Shown: positions 1-13,429 of the stretch, piece after piece
How the letters are laid out: the number at the start of each line of letters is the position of its first letter
Numbering within the stretch: position 1 is the stretch's first letter
Origin: Dioscorea cayenensis subsp. rotundata
Taxonomy: Eukaryota; Streptophyta; Magnoliopsida; Dioscoreales; Dioscoreaceae
Direction: 5' to 3'
Length of the DNA stretch: 64,000 nucleotides
NCBI RefSeq assembly: GCF_009730915.1
Contig: NC_052482.1
Location: 1,054,001-1,118,000 of the forward strand
Translations under genes and position numbers: made by a program
Notes under the pieces: generated by a model
Databases searched by the model: none
The model's input: the letters and a program-made list of their open reading frames with translations, nothing else
What the model was told of the DNA's origin: nothing

Positions 1-1091
1 TATTACGTTCTTGTTAAAGAATCAATTTTGTAAAAATATTTGTAATAGTTTTTATAAATTATTTTTTTGGGTTGTTTGAGTAAAAATAAAGATAGAAGAA
101 TCGTGTTATATATCTCGTAATAATTAAATAATAAAATCATTTACTTAAATATAGTGAAACTTATTTATGTGAAAGTTATATATGTGACATGAAGATTGTA
201 CAAGGGTTTTTGCATAACCCTTTCTTCATAAACTGTTTATTGATAAATAAAAACAATGCTATGGAACCCATATTTTTGTTAAATAATTAAATAATTATTA
301 AGCTATAATTTAAATATTGATACGTCTTTAGAAAATGCTTCAAGCCAACTTCCAGAAAAAAAACTCAAATGACTTTCAATAAAAATATAATAAAAATATA
401 TATGTACCCGAAACTGACACAAATAGATAAGTAGAGAATACTTTAGTGTGCGAGATAATTCTCTACAAAAATTATAATTATATATAAACTACTAAAATAA
501 AAATAAAAAAAGAGAAGAGAAAATTTATGTAAATCAATATGATTTTAGAGAGACATACCCATTATTATACATTTCTCTAGGGAAATACTCCTTCCAATCC
601 AAACTATCTGTTAATTTGCTTTAAAAATGCTATTAAAATTAAAAAAATATATATTATGATAGGGTAATGCTATTAAAATTATATTGAGATCATTTACCCC
701 CATTAATACACAATCTACTTTTAAATAAACTTCATTAAATAAAATAAGTTAAATTAAAAAAATCATAATTAATAATTATAGAATTTTTATTCTTAACATT
801 TAATTTGAAACAAGAACAAAATGCCTAAAAAGAATTAATAATTTAAACATAAGGGAGTATATATATATATATAAGCAACTTTCCCAGTTACAATAATATT
901 GATTGAAAATTCTACAAGTTAATGTGCTCAAACCTTATGTGCATGTTAAAGAGCCAAAAAGAAACAATGTAAGAACAAAAGCCTAAATTAAAACATTTAA
1001 ACCCTTTTTATTTTGAACCAAGAGCATGCATGATACATAGTGATACAGAAAGGTTTTATTGAGTCCCAATTTATTTCTTGTGAGGGTGAGA
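1..1091. other. AT-rich 3' flank of the E2 gene
   Basis: No gene is visible. The stretch is AT-rich and contains a decayed MITE (listed separately) and a short (TA)n run near 860. The last hundred or so bases before 1092 probably hold the E2 3' untranslated region. I see no clear polyadenylation signal. Confidence 0.5.
588..857. mobile_element. Decayed Stowaway-like MITE
   Basis: The left end reads TACTCCTTCCAATCC and the right end GGGAGTA, which is the usual TA-flanked CTCCCTCC type of plant Tc1/mariner MITE in diverged form. The span of about 270 bp is right for the family. The internal sequence is very AT-rich and codes for nothing. The inverted ends are short and imperfect, so the call is tentative. 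Confidence 0.4.
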
Positions 1092-4000
1092 TCATTTCAG
1101 ATGCAATAACAATAGCTCCGGGTTTTCGACCAATCGTTTCCACTCATTACAAAATTTGGCAACAGTAGCTCCGTCTACAATCCGATGATCGGCACCGATC
1201 GTAACCTGTAGAAGAATACGTAAAAAATCAAATCAAATACCATGTAATGAAAATTAGCTCACAATTGCTCGGATTCTGTAAATTCATTCACAATTTTTTA
1301 CAGCCGGTCATTATGAGTATTGTATGTTCAGTAACTCTAACTTTAAGGGTTTCTACTTCTTGTAATCTCGCAAATGTAAGGATTAAAGTCCGCTAGTTGG
1401 CATTAAAGATCGAATCACTGTTGGTTTTGTCCCTTGAACCACAAGAATTTGTTTGCATGAGTTCACATTGAACAAAATAGTCTAATGAACAAATTCATGT
1501 ACTTCAATGTAAAAAAAAAAATGAACCTCCTTTTTTTTTTTTAACTGTTAAGGACTAAAATCAACAATAAAGTTCTAACTTTGGAAGGTCATCAGTGGTT
1601 CTAACCCCAAATGTAATGAATTTACCTGTCTCGGTCATTTTGCTAGAAAATTTACGCAAGAAAGATATTATGAATGTAAGGACTCGATACAATAAATTTT
1701 AAAAGAAAGTATGGAACTTACATTTGTTATGGACGCGGGATATACAGTTTCATCAACAGCAAAACGAGGAAGCTTTTGAATGCGGCCAATTGCAATAATG
1801 GCAACTTCAGGTAAGTTGAGAAGCGGAGAACCAAACTTGCCACCGATTGAGCCAATGTTGCTCAGGGTTATTGTTCCATCACTAATATCCTCTGAAGTCA
1901 GTTTGTTGTTGGATGCCATTTGATGCAATCTGGATAATTCTTTTGTTATCTGATTAGAAGGTTAAACAATTGGTAATATAGTATTTTGTTCAACAAGTAA
2001 AAACAAGCGAAATTGGTTACATTCATGAATTAAGTATCACTTGGGCCAATACAACCCAAAAGATTATGCTAATGGAATGAAAGACACAATCAGGTATTTT
2101 CCATAACATTTTTCCTTCTTAATGTGTATCAGAAAATATAGCAACAGAAAAAATAGAAAGAGTAAAAGAAAAACAACGGCATCGGATCAGAAAATGAACA
2201 GGTAGAAAGATGATATGCAAAATGGTTAGAAGGTATTGAAAGCTAACCTCCATGACTGAAAGTGATTGGGTCCTTTTTATGTTTGGTACAACTAAACCAT
2301 AGTCAGTAGCCATGGCAACACCGATATTATGAGATCCTACACAAGGTAAAGGTAAATTAGTCTCAGAAAAGGCAATAGACTAAACATTATCATCTGGCAA
2401 TAATCATCAAGATTAACTTGTTTGAAGTACAAATACACACAACTGATTATGGAAAATGCCAATACCAAAACAGAGTTAGATTTCAAACACTAAAATATGA
2501 TCTGCACACAAATCAAATTTTAAGTCACCCGAAATAGATGAGTTATGCGACCACTTTTTGAGGGTCTGAATGATTATTGGCCAATCATGAGTACAGAAAT
2601 GCATTCTTACCTTTGAGGACAACTTCATTTGATTCCTCGATGAAAGAGCTATTTAGTATTGGATATTTACTTAGTGCCATTGAAAGCGACTTTATTAAAA
2701 ATGGAAGAAATGTATGTTTCACATTAGGATCACTATTGTCATTTTGGAAAGCCGCTTTCAGTTCAACAAGAGCATCACAATTTAGCTCTTCCAGATAATA
2801 GAAATGTGGGACTTTTGCTGCCAAGGTCATTGATTTAACCATTGCACGGTTGAATCCCCTGAAAGGAAGAAAGAAGTTCTTAGTTGAAAGATGATAAAGA
2901 TTGTCTTGTTTATCAGAGTAATGAAGAAATTGAATCCTTAATTCCTATTTATCAATTACTTAAGAAGAATAGAAGGTTAACATATTTGAGGTAAAACAAA
3001 GGCTAAAGAAACCACACTGGGACATATATATAACAAGCTATATAACTACTTTGACTGGGAAGCAATCTTAAATCTTTGATAGTACTTTCCAGTGCCTGTA
3101 TATTGCTGGAGCTAAAGGTTCCAAGTCTAAATTAGTGCCTGTGCAAAGGTAGCCCTAGAAGAGTCAATTAAAATCTCCAATCGAATTATCTGGCAAGAAG
3201 AACCATATTGTAAATTGGAAAATCTACAAAATATTCACAGCTGTTGAGAGCATCTAAAGGTCCTGGATTTCACCAACAATTAATTTATAGCAAAGGATCA
3301 TGGCAAATCGTAAAAAGAACATATGTGAACCTATAAGCCATTGTCACCTGAGGGGCATTATCTTATCTTCATAATCCTTAATATGTAAAGCATCAACAGG
3401 CAATTTGTGTCCTGTCAACAGCACTTCCTCTTCGGCATTGCCATGTGAAAGAGTTGTTATTCCAATTCCTTGGTTGGTGGCGTACTTTAGAACATCTTCT
3501 TTCAAAACTCTTCCATCTTTGCCGGTACCAGAAATGACATTGATATCAACACCATGTTGCTTTGCCAGATTCCTTACTGCAGGTGTAGATAGAACTCTAT
3601 CAACTGATGCTTCATGGAATAGTGAACCCTTTTCCTCAGGCACAGAGGTTTCAGAATTTAATGTTGTTCCACCATCAAGGCATTCTGAAGCAAGTGAGGC
3701 CTGATCTTCTTCAACAAGGATCTTTAATAAGGTTTCACCAACCTACAATTTCATTAGAACAAGAAGTGCTCAGAGATGAGACATTATGCATGCATTGTTA
3801 AAACAGTCACATGTCATTGAAAAAAAAAATACACACATCCAACTCAGACACATTAACACCCAGGTAAAGTTGAATTTCAAAAATAAACTTACAATTTTAC
3901 AAAGAACAACTATGTCCTTAATAGATCTTACAATGCATCTTCCAAGGAAACCAAGTACATGTATGTGATTCTAAATAGATATTCACACTTAGTGAACTTC

Positions 4001-6823
4001 TAAAATCAGATGACTGGAAGGAAAACAAATATAATTAGCACAGCAGAGTAAAACATTTGAAACTGAAATAGATGCTCTATTCTTTGAAAAATAATGTTTT
4101 ACAAGCAATCTGGCAAAGGATCTTGATGAGCATATTCCTAAAGCAAAGATCCTAAAATCATCAAGAGTGTCACTAATTGTATCCAAGTTCACATTTCTCT
4201 ACAAGAAATACAATGATAAAGTCATTGAAAGGTCAAAAATATCGCTACATTTACTCTTGCAACTATTAAAAAAAAAAGGTTTACGATCTTAATCTATATC
4301 ATTTCATTCAAAGTAGGAAAATCCACTGCCTTGATCTTCATATCTTGGTATCCAACAGAGGGAAGACAACGTCTCACATCTAAAACAATCATAAATTTTT
4401 TTTCTAAAGCAAGCTTGTTTAACACTCATTTTCCCTAATAGTCATATCAATTTCTATCTTTAAAAAAAAAATTTCAAAAGCTAATTGGAGGCGAAACATT
4501 GTTACAGAAAATACCACACTCATGTACTTCTTCAATCAGTTCTTCAAACTGAGTTCAAAATTTGTAGGCTATCTTCACAATCACAAATACCCTACAACCT
4601 CCCCAGGAAACTGATAAACAGATTCTGCTTAAAAAAACAGCTTACTGTATCATAAAATTGGTAACTGAAAATCAAATAGCATCAATGGTTTCATAGGAAG
4701 GCCATAATTTTTCACTGCTTCTTCCTGGCATCAATGCTATTAAAATTAAAGTCCTGCCAACAGCATATATCATCTAACAAAATTTCTGAACCAAAAAAAA
4801 AACATCTGAAGGGAACGAAAGAACACAACCAACAAAGCGGAATGCATAAGGACACAAAGAAAAACTATAGTTGAGCTAATCACAGTTCAAAAACAAGAAG
4901 CACATCAAATTAGATACCACTCTACCTTCACTATATCACCAGGAGTAAAGACAATCTGAATGATCTTTCCTTTAAACCGGCTTGTAATCTCAATAGTAGC
5001 TTTGTCACTCTGTACTTCACAAAGACGTTGAAATTCTTCAACCTCCTCCCCCTGCCAAGAAGAATAGTTTGTCAATACATATAATTCAACAATAACATCA
5101 GGTGTTATGATTAAATTTTTTGACCATACAAGCATGAGACAAAACAGAAACAGTTATCAGCAAGCAAATTAATAAAAGGTATCAACTAGTTATCAGGGCA
5201 AATAAACAATAATACTACCAAATATTAGTAGAATGTGCAGTTTCATGTTATTTTAAACTTCTTGTTTCATATTATTTAATACTAACGACCATTGTCAACC
5301 CTTCCCAAACCAAAGAACGGTTGGAATTTAACCAAATCATACTTCTCTATCTCATATCATACAAAAGACTTATTTTTTTTTCCAAACAATGGTCTTGAAA
5401 TTCCCAAGCGCTAGCCTACTTTTAACATACTGGTCCACATCTCAGCAAAAAGGAATCCAGCTATAAACATCAATTGCTTTGAAGTAACTACTAATCATGA
5501 AGAGAGAACACACAATATGGGAAGCGCAAACACCTCAAGAAAGCCAAAAATCAACCTTCTAGTAAGTAAACTTCCTAAGAATTTTACCCCCAAAAAAAAA
5601 AAATCAAGCTTTTTTGTCCAAAAAATAACCTTGAAATTCCCAAGCACTGTCCAACATTAAACTAACTTGTTTACATGGCAGAAATAAACTTCCATTAATA
5701 ACCTGCTATTCATCCCAAGTTAACTAATGGTCGCAAAGCAAGAAAAAAACAATACCAGATGTTTGTTTTGAAAACTCTTTCTAAAATCTATTTTTATATT
5801 TTTTATAAAATGTTTTATATTTTTATTTTCTGTATTACAAAACATGTTTGCCAGAATTGTTTTAGAAAACAAGTTTCAGAAATGCAACCAAAAAAATGCA
5901 TTTGTTATAAAATAGTGAAACACAGCATACTTTATACGTTGCTATGATAATGAAAGAATCACTATGTTTTTATTGTCCAGTATTTAAATGATTTTTTAAG
6001 ATAAGATCCAACTATTTCAGTCATTGCTTTTCAATCACAATCAACATATAATTTAAACATATGATCTTAGTTATAAATCTTATAATAAGCTTTTTAAAAT
6101 AAAAAATCTATTGGTTTTGTTATCGGTTCAGCATTATCTAAAAATGGAAAAAAGGAGACATGCTTTCTAAGAAAAAAAAATTTCAAAAGTGAGTGGCAAA
6201 CATATCTCTAAAAAATTTTCATTTTAACTAAAAGAAAAAAAAAAAGGAAAACATACATGACAAACAACCTTCAACTTCATGATTTTCATCTAATTTGATA
6301 AAAAAAAATGGAAAACAATCATCACTAACAACACACACACCAACAAGCATTACTAGCAAATTAGCACAAATTCCCAAAATAAACAAAGATGAAAGAAAAA
6401 TCAATAGAAAGAAAACACAGAAGCCCTCACCTCCTGAACAAACCACTTGAGAAGCTCACACTCAGCGATGCCCTCCCCAGTCTGAGCCAGCGGCACCTCC
6501 ACCATACGGCCAGTGGGGACATCCACCCATGCTTGGCTCGAGAAGCCCCCAACCTACAAACCAAAGCAGCACAAACAACCATCAATCAAAAGCACACAAT
6601 CAAAGACACTAACTTTCTTCCCAAATTGAAAACAATAAATCTCACTGACACGCATACACAATCGAACAGGCGCCAGCCCTAGTCCGCCGGGATTTGGCGA
6701 GAGAGGGAGCGGTGACGAGTGGAGAAGCTTGGAGGGCGGCGAGGAAGAGGTCATAGGCGAGGTCTGGATCGCGATCGCGCTGCGCGCAAGTGCGCAAGCG
6801 CGGCAGAGGCGTCGCAATGCCAT
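1092..6823 (-). CDS. BCE2: Branched-chain 2-oxoacid dehydrogenase E2 (dihydrolipoyl acyltransferase)
   Basis: This is the mitochondrial E2 core of the complex that degrades the keto acids of Val, Leu and Ile; it moves the acyl group from lipoyl-lysine to CoA. Exons read on the minus strand: 6823-6650, 6553-6431, 5051-4926, 3742-3348, 2858-2611, 2336-2248, 1949-1722, 1205-1092. They join in frame to 498 aa, close to the Arabidopsis homologue (about 483). The order is an Arg/Ser-rich transit peptide (about 1-58), a lipoyl domain with SDKATIE (lysine 116), an E3-binding domain (about 190-228, STPAVRNLA...GKDGRVLKEDV) and the acyltransferase domain ending in HRIVDG (His468, Asp472). The least certain junction is the exon 1 donor (CGT|GTCAGT). 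The start was chosen because it gives a mitochondrial presequence. Confidence 0.93.
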
Positions 6824-6923
6824 GCGAGGTCGGCGTCGTCGGCGGTGAGATGAAAACGTCGAACTGTGAACAAAGAGAAAGAGAAAGAGTGTTTTGAAAG
6901 GCTTTTTGTTTGTGTTTATCGTT

Positions 6924-6931
6924 TATTTATA
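6924..6931 (-). promoter_or_regulatory. Candidate TATA box of the E2 gene
   Basis: On the minus strand this reads TATAAATA, about 100 bp upstream of the E2 start codon. That spacing fits a plant core promoter with a 5' leader of some 70 bases. It lies in AT-rich DNA, so a chance match is possible. Confidence 0.35.
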
Positions 6932-6939
6932 AAACCCTT

Positions 6940-8730
6940 TTTTCACAATTTAATTTAATTAATTTAGTTTAATTTAATTTTAATTTTATTTTTTAATTTT
7001 ATTTTTATTTTTTTGCTTGCCTACTCCCCAAAAATAAGATATACATTGAATAAGTTTTTTTTAAGTAAATTTTTAAATTTTTAAAAAACGATGAATGTTT
7101 GATGAAAATTGTTAATCTACCGGTAATGTTGGTAAGTACTATTGTTATATATTATAAATTAATATTGACTATTAGATGTAAATTTAACTGCTACTGCATA
7201 ACATCCCTAAATTTTAAAATTTTAAAATAAGATAAATACAAACTAAACTATTAAAAACAAATATATGTATATGCATCATCTACGAAAAGTGGGATCTACA
7301 GACCGTTCAATCAATTTGTACATAATAACTAAACAAATTTGAATCGTCCAAGCCTATTTCTACTACATCAACAGCAAATATTTTGAAATGACATATAAAA
7401 TAACCCCATTACCACTCAAGGGTATGCATACATGTTTAATTCCATATGGAGGCTTACAAATAACATAGATGAAATCATGAAGAAGACAAAGTGAACACAT
7501 GATTTCTGAAACAAAACCAATACATTCCAAAATATATATTTCCATGGTATGATAATGCTTCCAATTTTACAAAATATTTACCCAAAACAAAAGTGAGCAG
7601 TACACTCAATCTATCCAAAAGATCATATGACTAGATTCAAACTTTTTATGGGTAATTTTTTTTTTAACATAATTGTATAATTTTGACCCACTTTTCATCT
7701 CTACAATCTTTTCTACATTTTTGGCAAACCCCTTGTTAGTTCTACTATCAACTTTTGCAAATTCAGCAGAATACAAGCTCAACTTTTTTACTATTATGGC
7801 ATCTTTTCTTTCTTTTATTTGCATGAGAACAAATCTCATTTCTCGCTCCATAAAAAGAACCAAATAAATATATAAAGATAGGGGCATACTTCTTCTCATG
7901 CCTAACAATAGTTTTGTGCACTGACTCATTTACTATCTCTGGGGAAAGAAGCAATGCCGATGAAGAACCAATTTCAATATTTGGCACACTAGGGAAAAAG
8001 CTGATGACTTGCTTAAAGGAGAAATGTTGCTAGCACGTCGGACATGGTGGTTCCACTAAAACCATGAGAAACTCTCCCCACAAATGCAAACAAGCTATAA
8101 TACAAAGAACAATACAATAGTAAACATAAATGATATTGCAGATTTAAAAATAAAAAATAAAAACCAAGAACAAACATAAGAAAGGAGTAAAGAATTGAGC
8201 AAACAAAAAATTATGAAAAAAGTGGCCACAAGTAATAATGGCATCAATATTATCAACCAAAATATTTAAGTTTGGTGACAAATGGTGCATTGAGGTAGAT
8301 GAGTATGAATCAAAATAGAACCATTCACCATATTTACTATCTCCTCCTTTTGCTGAAGCTTGGTTGCTATTTTGGGTGATGCTCTATGAGATATTGGAAT
8401 GAAATATATAATATAACAGAAATAGCTTTTATTTTTATATAATAGAACGTAATTTTCTTTCAATTTTTCTTTCGAGAAGCATGCTCTTTTTCTTTTCCCA
8501 AGAATGGAAAACTTGAGCGTTGAAGGCATTTGATTGATTTAATATGATTTGAATACTCAAGAGTAAATTTTAAAAATGGTAAAGGAAGCTTTGGTTTAAT
8601 AATACTTTGCTCTGCATTTTGCAGTTTTCTTCATCCTACGCTCACCTTCTTCCTCACTTGCCATGGAGGGTGAGGGTCAAGTTCTTCCCTCTTTCTCTAA
8701 GCTTTAGTCTAGGAGAAAAAAAGGACCAAT
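6940..8730. other. Intergenic stretch without a recognisable gene
   Basis: AT-rich DNA. There is an open minus-strand frame of 107 codons around 7606-7929 and an overlapping one at 7763-7987, but their composition is Lys/Ile-rich and I recognise no domain. They could be remnants of a transposon protein. Nothing else is supported here. Confidence 0.4.
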
Positions 8731-8738
8731 CAAGGGCT

Positions 8739-10130
8739 ATGGAGAGAAGTAGTTGGACTTTGGTTGCTAGTGGTGACAACAAAATCCCTAAACCTCTTTG
8801 TTGGTACAAGGTGAACTTTTAGACTGTGTAAAAGCTTATGTAAAAGAAGTTATTTGAATTGATGATGAGACTTTGGATAGAACAAGAGAGAAGCTCTAGA
8901 ATACCTTTTATGGTACATTCTTGGATAAGGCTCCCTCTCTTGAATTAACCAGATTTGTTTGTTGGAAAAGTGGAAAGTGTGGGGGAAATATTTGGATCGT
9001 AGATCTCCCTAATAAATACTTCTTCATTCATTATGATACCTTTGAAGTTAACAAAAATATCTTGTTTGAAGGTCCTTGGTCAGTGAATGGAATGGTCCTT
9101 TAATTGTCTCCTTGGCAAGATAATTTCCAATTATTGTATGCTAAGCTTAATTTGGCTACTGTTTGGCTTCGATTCCATTATCTTCTGAAAGAGCTAGTTT
9201 TGGAAAGGGGATATTCTTGAAACTATTGCTTGTTATATAGGAATGCTTTTAAAAATTGATGAGTTAAGATTAACTAGCCTCTGAGAAGAGGTTTGTAGGT
9301 TGGCAAGGAAGAGCAAAAAACTTTGTTGCAATTCTCTATAAAAGACTTCTCAGATTGTGTTACTTATATGGGATAATTAGGCATGGGGCAAGGAGACTCA
9401 CCTGGTGTTGCTTCTCCATCTTGCCGCATTGGAAATAGTAGTTGGCAGGAGGAGAAGAGTGGTGCTGGAAAGGGTGTCTTCATAACTAACTAGGCTCCAA
9501 TTGAAGGTTCTAAGACCTTGTCCTTAATGAAGCTAGAAGAGAAAATTTTTGACCCTTAAATGTTGCGGCCAAGGGAGGGGTAGTGTGACGGGTGGGGTCT
9601 CACTTGCCTTGCAAGAGCCACATTATTTGGGTCTATTTTCAGTCTTAAGCCTTCTCAGGATGGAACCCTACTATGCAGCATGTGTCCAGATCCCTTCTCC
9701 TAGGGTAGGACAAGCGTGTAAAGGTGACTATGTGATCTCGCCTTAGGATTTGAAAGGATGAAGAGCCTTACCATTCACCTAGAAATAGAGAAAGGTAAAA
9801 GCCCTATTATTAAGGTTCATGCTGACTCTAGGGGTTTATATATCTTATCGCTACTAGGAAAGGTAAAGAGCCATTAGGCCAAAGACTTGCTTGTTGGGGA
9901 AAAGACAGGTGGCCCTCTACTCCTCAGTTTTAACAAATATGAACCCAGTTCGCAGTATGGAGGAGAGTTTGACTACATTCTTCATTCGTAGATCAAGTCA
10001 CTAAAGCAATTATGGCTTCGATAGGAAATAGGAATGCCAGAGACTCTGATATGGAGGAGCTTTCAAATGAAGATGCTTTGATGAGAACCCAGAGACCCTT
10101 CCATCCTAATGTTACTCGATTAATCACCAA
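8739..10130 (+). pseudogene. Decayed DUF4283 retroelement ORF (LINE ORF1-like)
   Basis: Several stop-broken plus-strand segments read together as a DUF4283 domain, the nucleic-acid-binding N-terminal module of many plant LINE-associated proteins. Visible in order are FVCWKSGK..GNIWIVDL, NKNILFEGPWSVNGMVL, a SPWQDNF...ATVWLRF stretch, and LETIACYIGMLLKIDELRL followed by VCRLARK. These match the family's GPW..., WIRLP and IG...DE...ARV positions. Stops and frameshifts occur throughout, so it is not translated. The part after 9370 is less recognisable and may be the low-complexity ORF1 tail. I see no endonuclease or reverse transcriptase behind it. Confidence 0.6.
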
Positions 10131-10352
10131 TTGACAACCGTAATGGTGTTTTATTTAATTTATCCCCCTCAAATCAGAAGGTGTCATATTATAATTTTTT
10201 TCTCTCTACTTAATTTCTCTTTATTATTTAAACTCTAAATTTAAATCGGAAAACCCCTCCCTAAACCCTATAAATGTAGGTGTTTGTGATTACATTTATT
10301 ATTTAGAGCTCAGGATTTAGGTTTTAGGTTTTTAAAATTTTGAATATAGAAT

Positions 10353-10480
10353 TTGGATTTAATATTTTAGAATTTTAGATATGGGTTTATAATGTTTTTA
10401 TAATTTTTAGAATAGGGGTTTTGGATTTAATATTTTAGAATTTTAGATATGGATATATAATGTTTTATAATTTTTATAAT
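10353..10480. repeat. Two-copy AT-rich tandem repeat
   Basis: TTGGATTTAATATTTTAGAA occurs at about 10353 and again at about 10421, each followed by a near-identical continuation, giving a period of about 68 bp. It codes for nothing. Confidence 0.6.
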
Positions 10481-10499
10481 TTAGGAGTTTATGTAGTTT

Positions 10500-12270
10500 G
10501 AATTTGAAATTTATGAAAAAAAATAATAAAATAATGTGGATGTCAAAGTGGTATCTAAAGTGTGACTTCTAACATGAAGATCTCTAATCGGAGAAAGATA
10601 AAATTTGATATGATGTCACTATTTTATAGAATTCTATGTATGTATTATAAAATTTTTAAAATTTAAAAAATATGTTGTTTTGAAGTAACAATGACAACAA
10701 AATAAATAAATAAATAAACACAAAATAACAAGGCAAACAATTTCATTATTTTTTCAAGATAAAAAATATATATATATATATATATTTCATATGTAAATTA
10801 TTTTTCTTATTCATATAAAGTTTTAAAAAATAATAGTCTATATCGCTGACTCTTAAAAATAAATAAATAATCTGCTTTTAAAAAATATGGGCCAACAAGA
10901 AATATATTTTAAAATTATAATTTGAACGATATTTCAATTATTGATTAATTAGTATCCACCGTTTTCAAACTGTTATTTCAATATTATTATTAACATTATA
11001 AAAAAAATTATACCTTTCAATAGAAATTACTTCTTGGTTTTAGATATTTCTAATCAAACATTTGATATATATTTTTATTTTTATTGAAAAAATAAAATAA
11101 AAAACACAATGAAAAACAAATAATACGGGTTATAAATTTGCATATAAAATTTAAAAATTGCATATGTGTAAAAAATAACCATATTTTAAATTCTTCTCAA
11201 AAAACACTAGCTTCCTTTTATATTATTAAATATCAATTGCTTTCTTATTTGTTTTTTTTTATATATATAAAGATCACTTTATATATATATATATATATCA
11301 TAAACAATAACCTATTTAGAGTTAGGTGATTATTTATATTATATTGCTTGTTGTATTAGGGACAAGATGCAATGAAGTGGTTTCCTTTACGTAATTTGAA
11401 GTTATTGATAAGATCTTTTGATTAACTTAAATTTTTAATGAACTTGGTTTTCAATTGAATGGGACACCTCCGTATAATTTGGATAAGATGTGAAGGACAA
11501 GGATGTCCAAATATTTTTATGAAAACATTACTTCATTGACTAAAAATACTTCATGAAAGACATAATAAATAAATAAATAAATAAATAAAATATGTAAATT
11601 TATATGACATCTCAATCTCCCAAACTTAGTTTAATCAGAAGTTGATTGATTTGAATTTAGTATGAATTGTTATTTGACTTCGTCGCTTAACATAATCACT
11701 TAAATTTTCTAAATAGATCATATCACGGAGCTCAGGCTCTTGTCATTATACCTACCGTGATTAGTAATGAGATATAAGACCAGACTTATGAGCTAAATCC
11801 CTGTGCTACACGTATAGATTCTAAGAAATTTTTTATAATTAAAAAAAATTAAAACATATAAGAATTTTTTTAGTCCAACACTTTTTTTCATTGTTTTAAA
11901 AAATAATACAATGTCTATGAGAATTGTTGATGAATTAAAAAAAATTTGAAAGAGAACATAAAAAAAATTAATACAGTGAAATAATAGAATGTAATAACTC
12001 ACTTTTATTCTAGATATTTTATGTAATAAATAAATTAGTAAATTTTAAAATTATAACTTCATTTGCATGTCATAGAAGTATTTCAGTAAACAGACAAATT
12101 GCACATAAGTTATAAATTATATTTTAATAATTTTTTTAAAAAAGTGCCTAATAATAGTTGTTGTAAATAATATATATTTTTAATGTTAGGATAGGGTTAG
12201 TGATGTTTCATGATAGTTTAGGTATTGATTAGACAAAGGCAAATTAGCTTTAATAAAAGTGAAATAATTG

Positions 12271-12304
<34 letters not shown>

Positions 12305-12970
12305 TTCATAAATAATTGGTGCCCTTGTGCTTTGTCATAATAATATCTCTTCACTTTGGGTGACAATTAACACTTTATGCCATGCTTCAAGATTTAATCC
12401 TTATTGAATATATGCTTTAAGGTATTATTTCACATTTATTTATTTATTTATTAGTTTTTCATTAATGTCTCCAAAAAAATCTTAGTTTCAATTAATTAAA
12501 ATAATAGTTCATATATATATATATTTTTAATTTGCATTTGGTTGGGAAAAAATTGGTAAGCATAACTTTTGGAAAGTGTGTTTTGGAAAAAAAGCAAGAT
12601 GTGTTCATAATATACAAAGAGATGACAGAGAATTAAAATAAACTATTTTGAATAGAACTCTTTTAATATATTATATAAAAATTTTAAATGTGAACTTTGT
12701 TTTATATTCATTTATATAATAAAAAATTATTTAAATATTTATATTATATGCCATGTTTAAACCTAAGCCCATGCAAAAATTAATTTAAAAGCTTAAAAGA
12801 AAATCATTTTAAAACTTAAAATTTCCTAAAATATTTATTTAAATCCATAAGTCCACTAACATTATTTTCAATCATTTTCATGCTCATTTGCCCATTTTTT
12901 TTTTAAAGACAATAAAACCATATTAAAAATGAATATTTCCAAATTAAAATATAAACAGATGAAATAAAAT
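10500..12970. other. AT-rich intergenic DNA with microsatellites
   Basis: No gene is seen. The stretch contains (TA)n near 10769 and 11280, an (AAAT)n run near 11565, and a (TTA)n array at about 12266-12302. The remaining open frames are short and biased to Lys, Asn and Ile, as expected from composition alone. Confidence 0.6.
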
Positions 12971-12984
12971 TTATTTATTTTTAC

Positions 12985-13395
12985 TACCTTTGCAATAAAA
13001 TGTTAATATTTTATAGACCGGACGTTCAAATCCTACTTTATTTTGTCACAATTCTCAAAAAAATAAAAATAAAATAAAATTTTTAAAAGATTTGATTAAA
13101 ATAATTCTTCATAAAAATAATTTTAATTTATTTTTAATGATTAATATTTAATAGACCAGATGTTCAAATCCTACTTTAGTTTGTCACAATTCTAAAAAAA
13201 AAATTAAAAATTAAAATTTTAAAAGATTTGATTAAAATAATTCTTCATAAAAATAATTTTAATTTATTTTTACTATCTCTGTAATAAAATAATCAATATT
13301 CAATAGATCGGATGTTCAAATCCTAGTTTAGTTAGTCACAATTCTCCAAAAAAACACATATATATATTTAAAAGATTTGATTAAAATAATTCTAA
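12985..13395. repeat. Three-copy tandem repeat with B-box-like motif
   Basis: Three diverged copies with a period of about 136-149 bp. Each holds GTTCAAATCCTA, then a TGTCACAATTCT-like segment (AGTCACAATTCT in the third copy), an A-rich run, and AAAAGATTTGATTAAAATAATTC. GTTCAAATCC resembles the Pol III B box (tRNA T-loop), so the unit may derive from a SINE. No A box or cloverleaf is convincing. Confidence 0.55.
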
Positions 13396-13429
13396 AAAGT
13401 TATAAATATATATATATTTATTTATTTTT

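Noticed and set aside
7606..7987. Overlapping minus-strand frames of 107 and 74 codons
   Set aside because: Lys/Ile-rich translations without a family match, and neither frame is favoured. Possibly transposon debris but not supportable.
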